Part shown: piece after piece, positions 27,665 to 36,229 of the stretch
Layout: each line of letters starts with the position of its first letter
How positions within the stretch are numbered: position 1 is the first letter of the stretch
Made by a program: the position numbers and the translations under genes
Notes under the pieces: generated by a model
Database searches by the model: none
What the model was told of the DNA's origin: nothing
The model's input: only the letters and a program-made list of their open reading frames with translations
DNA from: Bin80 sp965220935
GTDB taxonomy: Bacteria; Bacteroidota; Rhodothermia; Rhodothermales; Bin80
Direction of reading: 5' to 3'
Length of the DNA stretch: 64,000 nt
Assembly: GCA_965220935.1 (NCBI GenBank)
Contig: OZ244857.1
Span: 2,604,001 to 2,668,000 of the forward strand

Positions 27665-28270
27665 GGTTCACCCCCTTCGCTCCGTTTCCATTACAGAAAC
27701 TTCTTCACTACTATGAGGTGATCCGCCCCTGTGGGATACGTTGGTACTCAGTAGCTCACGGGTACTGCCCGCTTGATACGCTCCCTTTGCATTATCCCGA
27801 CAGGTTCCCACGTTCCGTATAAGGGCCCGAATCGCAGTCTCGCCATCTATATGCCGGAGGCCAGTCGGCAGGTATCCGCCAACCTTGTCCCAAGATTACT
27901 TCCCTACCTTGGTTTTGACTCTCGTCTATATCTTTTCGACACGTCATCAATGGTTCATTTACATTCGACTCTACGATTCACACCTGATAGGTTTCTAACC
28001 CTACCTTTTCCCAGCACGCTCACCACGACATCTCTTGAATGTCGCAGCTGTGGGTGGTTTACAACCCCCGCCTGTACAGCGATTGTGGAGGACCTACCTC
28101 CATCCCTCATACAGTTTCAATATCTTGTCAGTTAAGTCATGGCTTACCTCCAAATATATTTACGTGGCACACGGATAGTCATGATCAAAGACGTTGATGG
28201 CTTTTTTTCTCCAAGAGGTCCCCTTATTCCAAAACAGTCCAACGATAATTCTTCTCAGGGCATACACACT

Positions 28271-28536
28271 AAGGGGGCATCCAGACTAGTGGAAAAATTC
28301 CCGATTAAAGAAAAAATTTTATCGATAACTTTTAGTGAATAATATGGGGTACTAGTTACAATTTTGGCTGAATGATCCAATTTGATGTACTCATCAATGA
28401 TTCAACAGAACCCCATGTGACTAAAGTCATTGATTTTAACTTATTGAGCGACACTCACGCAACGTATAACATTTGCGAGGGTACAGTGGATGTCATTCAA
28501 TATTCGTTTCGTCTATTGCTAGTCATTTAATGATCC
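28271..28536. other. Intergenic region upstream of the SDH-type protease gene
   Basis: No gene seen. It may contain the lost front of the ISAzo13 remnant and the promoter of the gene starting at 28537. Confidence 0.35.
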
Positions 28537-29455
28537 ATGCAGACAAATAGTACGTCTAAAGTTGATACTAACGAGTCTGAATCTTCTGCTCTTGAAACTG
28601 GTTCTAAAAAAACAGAAACTGGTGATGATCAGCCTGCGCCAGTTCAGTTAGGAGATGATTTTTCGAAAAATCATAATGCAGACATAGTGTTCTTTAACGG
28701 GTTGATTGATCGGGCGAACGTACAGTCTCTAATTCGTAGCTCACAAAAAATAGTAAGAAAAGGTCATTTTGCTACTGATTACCCTTGGTGGAGATCCAAA
28801 TGCAGCGTACATGATTGCCAGACATCTACAGTCTCATTACGAGCATTTTTCGCTATTTGTCGCAGGACCTTGCAAGAGTGCTGGTACACTGGTTGCATTG
28901 GGAGCTCATGAATTGATTTTTTCAGATCATGGCGAGCTTGGCCCATTAGATGTCCAGCTTTCTAAAAAAGATGAGTTAGGTGAAACACAGTCTGGTCTGG
29001 TGGGATTGGATGCACTTGCTCAACTACAAAGTCGCGCATTTGATACTTTTGAAGGATTTTTTTTGAACATTAAAGCCCGTAGTGGGTTAACCACTCAAAC
29101 GTGTGCAAGAATCGCATCGGATTTAACAAATGGATTGTATAAGCCGATTTATGCACAAATTGATCCAATGCATTTAGGCGAAATACATAGAGCCATGAAC
29201 ATCGCCAGAAATTATGGCGAGCGGTTGATCAATTATGGTAATAATATCAAGCAAAAAGAACTTTCCCTTTTCCGACTGATTCTTGGGTATCCTTCTCATG
29301 GATTTATAATTGATCGGTCGGAAGCAGAAGATTTGTTTCTAAATGTCCGAAAACCAGATCAGTCGGCACAAGAATTCGCTAATTCTCTGGATGAAGCCTC
29401 ACTGCTAACTCCTTTATCTAAACCATTGATTGATTTCTTTCCTCATGAAACGTAA
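28537..29455 (+). pseudogene. SDH/ClpP-class serine protease (PF01972-like), single frameshift
   Basis: About 306 residues in two overlapping frames. Frame one (28537 to about 28770) has an acidic, Ser/Thr-rich N-terminus and ADIVFFNGLIDRANVQSLI. Frame two (from about 28769 to 29455) continues LLLITLGGDPNAAYMIARHL, then the nucleophile region AGPCKSAGTLVALGA with the catalytic Ser, and HGELGPLDVQL. This is the fold of the serine dehydrogenase proteinase (SDH_sah) family, relatives of SppA/ClpP that often lack a signal peptide. Removing one T from the TTTT at about 28768-28771 restores GHLLLITLGGD, so a single-base change, or a sequencing error in a homopolymer, explains the break. The substrate is unknown. 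Confidence 0.78.
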
Positions 29456-29658
29456 TGAATATCGATCTACTGTTTCATATCCAGATAGATCTGCTCGCCC
29501 GAATATACTAATTGAGAGGTCTGGTGAAGGTGATCCGTCTACTAGACAGAATCTCTTGAAGATGAGATCTATTTCAACATTAAAAGATTTTCATACTCTC
29601 TCTTCATCTAACTTGTCAAGAGAGACCCCATCAAAGGGGATACGAAAAAGTGATTGAT
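29446..29658 (+). CDS. Possible small protein downstream of the SDH-type protease
   Basis: A 70-residue ORF whose ATG lies in the last codons of the protease gene, the tight spacing seen between true operon partners here. The product (starting MKRNEYRSTVSYPDRSARPN) is polar, Ser/Arg-rich, without membrane segments, and unknown to me. Codon content is plausible but the region ahead is IS debris, so it may be chance. Confidence 0.3.
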
Positions 29659-29839
29659 CCAAAAGCATTCCAATGATGTTGGTCAACTTGCGAACTTTAA
29701 CAATGTGACTAATCAAGCAAAAATTAATTTCTACCACTGATATAGTATGAAAGGTTTCACAATTGGTTGACATGTCAATTTGGGTTACATTTTTTATATT
29801 AATAATAGCGTGCTGTCCTATTTATCTTAATGATTATCA

Positions 29840-30860
29840 GAAATGGTGTTCAGTGCCTGCTTTGCTCTCCCACCTTTGTCAAGAATTTCTTCTATTGATT
29901 TCGTCCAACCAAAGGTTTTGAATTCTCGTTATAGGTGGCAATGTAATCTTTTAATCTTATTCTGTTTGAGAAACTGAGCAGAAAATTCCGCGGCGTAGTT
30001 GCTCTCAGTCAGAGTACAACAGAACATTCCGCGAGATTGAGCCACGATGAACTGGTCGGAATAAAGCGTAGAAAAATACTTTTCTTCCGCTCAATCCATT
30101 CCAGCACTTTTGCATAGGTTGAATAGTTGTCAAGTATAATGTGAACCTCCTGATTTTTGTGGACACTACGTTCCATGTCTTGAAGAATTTCAGTACCTCT
30201 TGATGACGATGTCTCTTGTAGGTTTCTCCGATCACTTCACCCGATGCGATTTTCAATGCGATGAAGAGATTGGTAAAACCATGGCGCTGATAGTCGCGCG
30301 TCATCGTTGCTGATCGACCATTCTTCAATGGTACCCCAGGTTGCGTTATGTAAAGTGTCTGAATGGAATGTTTTCATCAAGCTAAACACGACCGCATTCT
30401 CGGGCGGGTTCAGATACAACCCGACAACATTTTGAAGTTTCTCCTCAAAGCGCGGGACTTCGCTCATCTTAAATGTGCGTATTAAATGAGTTTTAAGGCC
30501 ACATGATGCCCATACGTGGTGTAAAAAACTGTGTTAGTGCCCTGGCCATAGAGCGTCAAAGCCAGTACGTTGCATCGGGTGCAACAGTCTGCGTTGTACG
30601 GCGGATTATCTCACGTCTCAACTCCGCGTGATGCTTTGAAACTTTCCTCCACGAGGGCACTCTTTTTGAACCCCTTCTATCCTCTCGTTGGCAAACCGAC
30701 ACCGCCAACCTTATTCTGATCTATGCCAAGATCTTCGGCAATTTCCTTGTTTGATTTACCGCTCGCCGCCATCAAAATAATCGTAGACCGCTCTTTTAGC
30801 CTTGATGACACCCTCCAGACCATCGCTCTAATTTTCTTCGCCCAAATCGGACAATTCAAT
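29840..30860 (-). mobile_element. IS630-family remnant, heavily frameshifted
   Basis: Pieces of one IS630 transposase lie on the minus strand in changing frames. The helix-turn-helix N-terminus (RSTIILMAASGKSNKEIAED, near 30700-30830) is followed by RFEEKLQNVVGLYLNPPENA near 30400-30460, KNGRSATMTRDYQRHGFTNL near 30270-30330, GEVIGETYKRHRHQEVLKFF near 30170-30240, and the C-terminal KPFGWTKSIEEILDK near 29870-29920. At least three frame changes separate these blocks. I could not define the terminal repeats. Confidence 0.75.
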
Positions 30861-31104
30861 CCTAACGGCTATATGCGATCTTTTACTTTGATTATTGAGC
30901 ATAATACCTGAAAGGCCCTACTCAATAATATACATTTTGATCGTAACACTACATTAGTGCATGTTGGGGAGATATTTTCCAATCAAGAGTAGACGCTCAT
31001 ACTCATTCATGTGATGCCTATACCTGATCCTCGGATTGTGTATCGGCGGAAAATATCGTCAGCAGAAGCTCAGAATCATCAATGAGTTGATATTTAGCAG
31101 GCAC
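30861..31104. other. Intergenic region, no gene seen
   Basis: About 240 bases between the IS630 remnant and ISNCY-like copy B. It ends in CAGGCAC directly before TATATA, which by itself resembles the end of another element of the same style, but no partner end was found. Confidence 0.35.
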
Positions 31105-31110
31105 TATATA

Positions 31111-33054
31111 GTGCCTGACAAAAAACCCCTACTTTGGGGTGTCACAATTTTTTGCGGGGCTTAATATACGAATTTTTTATTAACTGCTGGGCAGACTCTC
31201 CGATTTTAGTCGCGAAATTTTTGATCTGTTTCACCGATCTGCAAACCTCACCTATATTTGATCCAAATTCAGTGCATAGGCCACCGATTTTGCCTAAAAT
31301 CTCTGCCGCACGGACGCACCTTTCCCAGCTCCAATGGTGGAGTAAGTTTTTTTGTGACTCAATGAAGAGTAATTTACGCCGCTTGGCGAAACGACTCTCG
31401 GTATCGGGCCATTAATACCTTCCCGATTCGGCACAAATTCGTGGCGACCACACTTGCACCGATGCTTCGCGCAAACCCCGCCTTGCCTCCTTTGGTGCGA
31501 ATACGTGCACCGCCATGCTGAAGTTGATACAGGACTCAATCTGCGCATGCTGCCGACGTTTTCGCCGAAACTCTTCCGCCGATTCTCGTTTTCGCTCTAT
31601 CTTGTTCTTATAGCCCTTTTTGGGAAGAATGACCTCTATATCCAGAGCGCTTAATGCCTCAAAATTCTGAGGCGACCAAAATCCGCGATCAAAACTCATG
31701 GATCCAAGGTTTTCAAACTCTGTCCGATACTTGGTGGCGATCTCAATGGTCATATCTACATCTGATTGCGTCCATATGATCTCCCACCCCAGAATCAAGC
31801 CATGTTGACATTGGGTGATCGTGACGGGAACCCCCAATTCTACCTGATTGGGCATGGCCTTCCCCTTGACAATCCAACGCGTATGCTCGGCATGGAGCGA
31901 TAATAACTTCTCTGCATTGGGAATCTTTTCCCCCTCTATCACACGACGATGAACCAAATCTACCAACCGATTGAACTGTTCAATCACCTTTTCTAATGGC
32001 GCAATCCGACTTGAACTTGGGTCAAGTTCTTTGATCTTATCCAAGACCAGTATACACTTCTGAATTCGATAGTAACAAATCTTAAAGAAGGCTAAGACCA
32101 GCTCTGGATTCTTCTCACGCTTCTTGGTGGTGTTGATCTCCAAATAGGCATTGTTAACCGTAATAATCAAATGCTTTAACTGACGCCAATGTCGTACGCC
32201 CCTAAATTGAAGGCCTCCCAGGCCCTTGAAGCAAGCTGCATGGCCAGAATGATTGAATCGCGCAATAACCGAACATCATGGGGTGTCTCAACATGGGTTT
32301 CCACCACATACGAATCCGTCCGCGCTTCCAAAGGCGCATCAGATGCAACCCCAAAGACCTCTAACCCATGATCCACGATCATCCGATTGAGGGTCAACCA
32401 AATGTCATCGGTGATCAGACTCACATTGTTGATAATCGTCTGCACACGATACAAGGACTTCGTACCAAAATCACTCGTATCATTTTGTAATAAGGTGCGA
32501 ATGAGCGCAGAGTCATTAACCGTAAACGTCAATCGGTCAAAATCATAATCAAGCCCGAATTTTAGTACGGCTAAGACAAAGATACGCCAGTACGTCAAAC
32601 CCGGGCGCCCCGTAGTCTGATCTGTGTTCTCTCCGATCGCCTCTTGCAGGTACATGACAATCCGATCCCGTAGATCTGTGGCCATCCAGATGGACTGCAA
32701 TGCCAAGATGATTTGGGACGTGTCGTCTCTGGAATTAGGATCTACGAAAAGATCCTCAATTGCGTTCATCCCCAGTGTCGGTTCAGTGTCAAATTGTGCG
32801 CGCATGGTCAATGATGTGATTAAATGAACGGTGAAGATTTTTCAAATCTTGATCAATTCAGAAAGAAAAACCCCAGAAAAGTCCTATAAATACAGTGATA
32901 TCCACCGCCACAGGAAAAGTTTCGAATTTTTCATGAAAAATCTTCAACGCCTAAAATAACCGCAAAATGAACAAGCAAACTACCGGTAAGTACTTGTAAA
33001 ATATAGCCCTTGCGATCCTATGCTAACCCAGAATTAGAGTTTATTGTCAGGCAC
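31111..33054 (-). mobile_element. ISNCY-like insertion sequence, copy B (defective)
   Basis: A 1944-base element with the same ends as copy A (GTGCCTGACA both ways), flanked by TATATA (31105-31110 and 33055-33060). It differs from copy A by few substitutions and at least two small deletions inside the transposase gene. Its right target copy is also the left target copy of the MITE at 33061, so it landed in a site already duplicated by that element, or the reverse. Confidence 0.9.
31412..32811 (-). pseudogene. ISNCY-like transposase, copy B, two deletions
   Basis: The N-terminal frame (32811-32176) matches copy A through AFNLGAYDI. A 7-base deletion at about 32190 (between two CAA repeats) then shifts it out of frame. 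The next frame (32170-31412) covers the middle of the protein. A second deletion and substitution near 31517 replaces the NSLEQHG stretch of copy A. The protein cannot be made at full length. Confidence 0.88.
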
Positions 33055-33060
33055 TATATA

Positions 33061-33331
33061 GTGTCCGTCCAGAAATAGAAAATTTTCTTTGAAGTTCCTA
33101 TTCTATATGACATTTATCGCCGATCATTTCGCTTGAAGATTTACGAAGATGTGTGAATTCAAGGTAACAAATGACAGGGTGTATACTGAAAACTCCCATT
33201 TTTGGTACCTCTAACGCGTAATCTAGAAAATGGCCGCAAAATCTTCGCAGCAAAATAACGTTTATTTTGAATCTATAAACCCATACAGAATAGGCGATTC
33301 AGCGCTGTTAGATGCTTTTCTGGACGGGCAC
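33061..33331. mobile_element. MITE, 271 bases, related to the IS4-like element at 62385
   Basis: The ends GTGTCCGTCCAGAAA (left) and GTGCCCGTCCAGAAA (right, read inward) are inverted repeats, and TATATA flanks both sides (33055-33060, 33332-33337). The first 150 bases or so match the left end of the larger element at 62385 almost base for base (CCTATTCTATATGACATTTA, then GAAGATTTACGAAGATGTG). The right part is unrelated to that left end and is presumably the parent's right end. There is no ORF. This is the structure expected of an internally deleted, non-autonomous derivative. Confidence 0.85.
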
Positions 33332-33468
33332 TATATAATTCCCATAGTCAAACGTAATCCAACACAATTAAATAAATGACGTATAACACTCGTTTTGGAT
33401 CATAATTTTATCCACGATAGGTGTCTACCAACATCTTGGATTCACATCATCAAATAGTTGTACATCCA

Positions 33469-35058
33469 ATGCGTTTATTGATAATCCTTGCCCTTGTTCT
33501 TTCACCGTTGTCAGTGACATTTGCTCAAACTTCGCTCCCTTCTGTTCGCGTCACACTGGAAGAGGCAATTGAAATTGCCCTGATCAAAAACTATCAATTA
33601 CAAGCGGTTCGTATCGCTGAAGAAGATTTTCAGCTCCAGGTCAAATCGGGATTTAGCATCGCCTACCCCACCATAGAAGGGGTTAGCTCTTATACGCGCA
33701 ACATCAAGGATGCCAATCCTTTCGCGGGGAGCTCGGCGGGGGACTTCTTTTCAGGATTTGCATTTATTGAATGGCTTGGCTACAACGAAACAGTGCGTAC
33801 TGATGGACTTAGCGCAACAAATCCGATTACGTTTGCAGAATTTGCAGATCGTCAACAACGAGGACTCAATGCTGCAGGTATCATTCCCGCAGAATCAGGG
33901 GATAACCCATTCTCGGTTGCCAATCAATATCTCAACTCCCTTACAGCAACTTACGAGATATTTAACGGGCCTAATTGGATCACTCTGTTTCAGAAAAGTG
34001 GTATCCGAACCAGGCTAAAGCAAGTTACCAAAGCGACGGAGCGTCAAGAGCAAGTTGTCATTGGCCAAGTCCGTGAAGCATTTTATGCAGCCCTATTAGC
34101 CGATGAAGAAGCCCGTGTGGCAGCCCAAAGCGTTGCACGCACCGAAGCATCTCGCAACGAAACCGCCTTGCGAGTCAGTAGCGGTATCCTCCCTAAAATT
34201 GACCGTTTGACCATGGATGTTGAATTAGTCAATCAGGAATCTAATCTGGTGCAAGCGCAAACCAAAGCCTCCAATAGCTTGGACCAATTAAAATATCTCC
34301 TTGGAATGCCCCTTGAACAGGAGCTGATTCTCAATGGAAAACTTGAGGTTCAAGACCCATCATCCTATCTCTCACTCGCAGGAATAGATTTGTTTGAACA
34401 AGCTTCTTTATCACGCCCTGATCACGAAGAAGCACGTCTAGCTCATACCTTTGCGAGAAATAGATTTCGGGCTAGTAAAGCAAGTCGACTCCCCGTATTA
34501 GAAGTATTTGCAACCTTCAACTACTCGGGGCGAGTGCCTGATAATCGGACTTTCACCGTGAGTGACCCAACAAATCCATTCTCGTTTACACAGCAATCAA
34601 ATACCTACTTCAGCAAGGCCTACTGGCAATCTGCATTCAATGTAGGTTTAAATCTCACCTGGACCATTTTTAATGGATTCGGACGTAGAAACAGCATTGC
34701 TCAAGCCGAAGTGGTAGCCCGTCAAGCCGCCCTCAATATTGATCTATTAAATGCTTCTACTAAGTCAGAGATCAATACCGCAATGAGAAGCCTTGAGACA
34801 GCTTACCATCAGATCAAACACCAAGAAGCGAATGTTGCCAATGCTGAATTAAACTACGAATACACTCTCGCTCGCGTCAACGAAGGGGTGGCAAATACGT
34901 TGCAGCTACGGACAGCGTCAACACAATTGGATACAAGTCGGCTCAACTATCTTCGCTCTATCCATAATTTTCTGACCTCTCGGAGTCAACTTGAAGTCGC
35001 TCTCGGAATCCCCATTGAACAACCATTTGATTCACAATTCGCAACTACTACCAAGTGA
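33469..35058 (+). CDS. TolC-family outer-membrane efflux protein
   Basis: About 529 residues from the ATG at 33469, where a signal peptide begins (MRLLIILALVLSPLSVTFAQ); an upstream GTG at 33421 would add 16 polar residues. The two repeated TolC halves are visible, each opening with a long amphipathic helix pair (TLEEAIEIALIKNYQLQAVR; SEINTAMRSLETAYHQIKHQ), and ending near LRSIHNFLTSRSQLEVALG. It forms the outer-membrane channel for the adaptor and pump encoded next. The adaptor start lies 10 bases after its stop. Confidence 0.9.
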   Translation: MRLLIILALVLSPLSVTFAQTSLPSVRVTLEEAIEIALIKNYQLQAVRIAEEDFQLQVKSGFSIAYPTIEGVSSYTRNIKDANPFAGSSAGDFFSGFAFIEWLGYNETVRTDGLSATNPITFAEFADRQQRGLNAAGIIPAESGDNPFSVANQYLNSLTATYEIFNGPNWITLFQKSGIRTRLKQVTKATERQEQVVIGQVREAFYAALLADEEARVAAQSVARTEASRNETALRVSSGILPKIDRLTMDVELVNQESNLVQAQTKASNSLDQLKYLLGMPLEQELILNGKLEVQDPSSYLSLAGIDLFEQASLSRPDHEEARLAHTFARNRFRASKASRLPVLEVFATFNYSGRVPDNRTFTVSDPTNPFSFTQQSNTYFSKAYWQSAFNVGLNLTWTIFNGFGRRNSIAQAEVVARQAALNIDLLNASTKSEINTAMRSLETAYHQIKHQEANVANAELNYEYTLARVNEGVANTLQLRTASTQLDTSRLNYLRSIHNFLTSRSQLEVALGIPIEQPFDSQFATTTK

Positions 35059-35068
35059 CCATTCATTA

Positions 35069-36229
35069 ATGAGAAATATTTCCTGCCTGCTACTATGTTG
35101 TATTCTTTGGATTTCATGTGCTTCCCCAGAGGGTAGCGAACCCAGTGAGCCTCCCACACCCCCTTTGACTGCTAAGCGCGTGGAGGTTTTGCACATTTCT
35201 CCTACTGTATTCAACGATTTGATTGAACTGACAGGCATCGTTGAGGCCAGACATGATGTGATTGTCTCATCAAAAACAACCGGTACTCTTGAAACAATTG
35301 TAAATCTTGGAAGGTCCGTTCAGCGTGGACAGGTGGTTGCTTCCACCGATGATGACTTGTTGCGTGCTAATTTATCACAGGCAGAGGCTCAAGTCAGCAA
35401 TGCCGAGGCTGGTTTGAAAATCGCCGAAGAGAGTTATCGGCGTCAGCGCCCCCTGTATTCAGATTCAATTATTAGTGAACTGGAGTATATCGGATTAGAA
35501 ACAACCCTATCCCAAGCCCAGTCTACCCTTGATCAGGCCAAAGCGATCTATGAGCAAGTCCTGCTTCAATTAAATTATACATTTATGACCGCACCGATCT
35601 ATGGGACAGTAGAAGCCCATTATGTTGAGGCCGGCGAACAGGTTGTACCTGGCACTCAGATTCTGCGATTGGTTGATTCGCGCGATGTCTTTATTTCGGC
35701 TGGAATTTCAGAACGATTTGCAGGTGACATTGAAGTGGGAACACCTGCACAAATTAGCCTTCCCACTTCTGGAATTTTATCTCGTGAAGGACGCGTGGTG
35801 TTTTCTGGAAGTGTCATTGACCCAGAGAGCAGATCCTTTGAGATCAATGTGGAATTTGAGAATAATGATGGGAGACTAAAACCCGAAATGATCGCAGACC
35901 TTGCTATCCTTAGAACGACAGTTGAGGATGCTCTTGTGATTCCAGGTAACGCCGTCACACGAACCGAAAATGGCCACTCAGTCTTTATCGTCGATGGCAA
36001 TCATGTTGCTCACATGAGGGATATTCAACTTGGAGCAGAATATGCCAATAAAGTCGTCATCATTGACGGCCTCTCTCCTGGCGATCAAGTTGTCGTTCGA
36101 GGCCAATCTACCCTCGCAAATCAAGACCTTGTGATCATTGATCAGACATATTCCCAATTAGACGAGTTTGGGGTTCCTATGATGAACTCATCCTCCGATG
36201 TTTCGCTTGAACAACAAGCCAATATCTGA
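35069..36229 (+). CDS. RND efflux periplasmic adaptor (membrane-fusion protein), lipoprotein
   Basis: About 386 residues from the ATG at 35069, chosen because it starts a lipoprotein signal (MRNISCLLLCCILWISCASP, lipid Cys at about residue 17) and clears the preceding stop. The order of parts is typical: a lipoyl half (TGTLETIVNLGRSVQRGQVV), a coiled-coil hairpin (LSQAEAQVSNAEAGLKIAEE to TTLSQAQSTLDQAKAIYEQV), the second lipoyl half (APIYGTVEAHYVEAGEQV), and a beta-barrel. It links the inner-membrane pump to TolC. Its stop overlaps the pump start by one base (TGATG). Confidence 0.9.
   Translation: MRNISCLLLCCILWISCASPEGSEPSEPPTPPLTAKRVEVLHISPTVFNDLIELTGIVEARHDVIVSSKTTGTLETIVNLGRSVQRGQVVASTDDDLLRANLSQAEAQVSNAEAGLKIAEESYRRQRPLYSDSIISELEYIGLETTLSQAQSTLDQAKAIYEQVLLQLNYTFMTAPIYGTVEAHYVEAGEQVVPGTQILRLVDSRDVFISAGISERFAGDIEVGTPAQISLPTSGILSREGRVVFSGSVIDPESRSFEINVEFENNDGRLKPEMIADLAILRTTVEDALVIPGNAVTRTENGHSVFIVDGNHVAHMRDIQLGAEYANKVVIIDGLSPGDQVVVRGQSTLANQDLVIIDQTYSQLDEFGVPMMNSSSDVSLEQQANI

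Larger units (their letters stand above)
26293..28130 (-). mobile_element. Group II intron with damaged reverse transcriptase/maturase
   Basis: About 1.84 kb on the minus strand. The order fits a bacterial group II intron: a structured 5' part (28130-27665) without ORFs, the intron-encoded protein (27664-26364), then domains V and VI (26363-26293) at the 3' end. The exon junction can be placed to within two bases because AC occurs at both edges. The host site is inside an ISAzo13 transposase gene in the same orientation. The 5' end does not show a clean GTGYG, so the exact first base is uncertain. Confidence 0.8.
25701..28270 (-). mobile_element. ISAzo13-family remnant split by a group II intron
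   Basis: Coding remnants of one ISAzo13 transposase lie on both sides of the intron at 26293-28130. Joining the flanks (CATGACTTAAC before, ATCTTGGGGG after, minus strand) gives HDLTSWGSGIVNSYGVCDL, matching the expected continuation of this family. The outer ends of the element are not clear to me. Confidence 0.7.
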
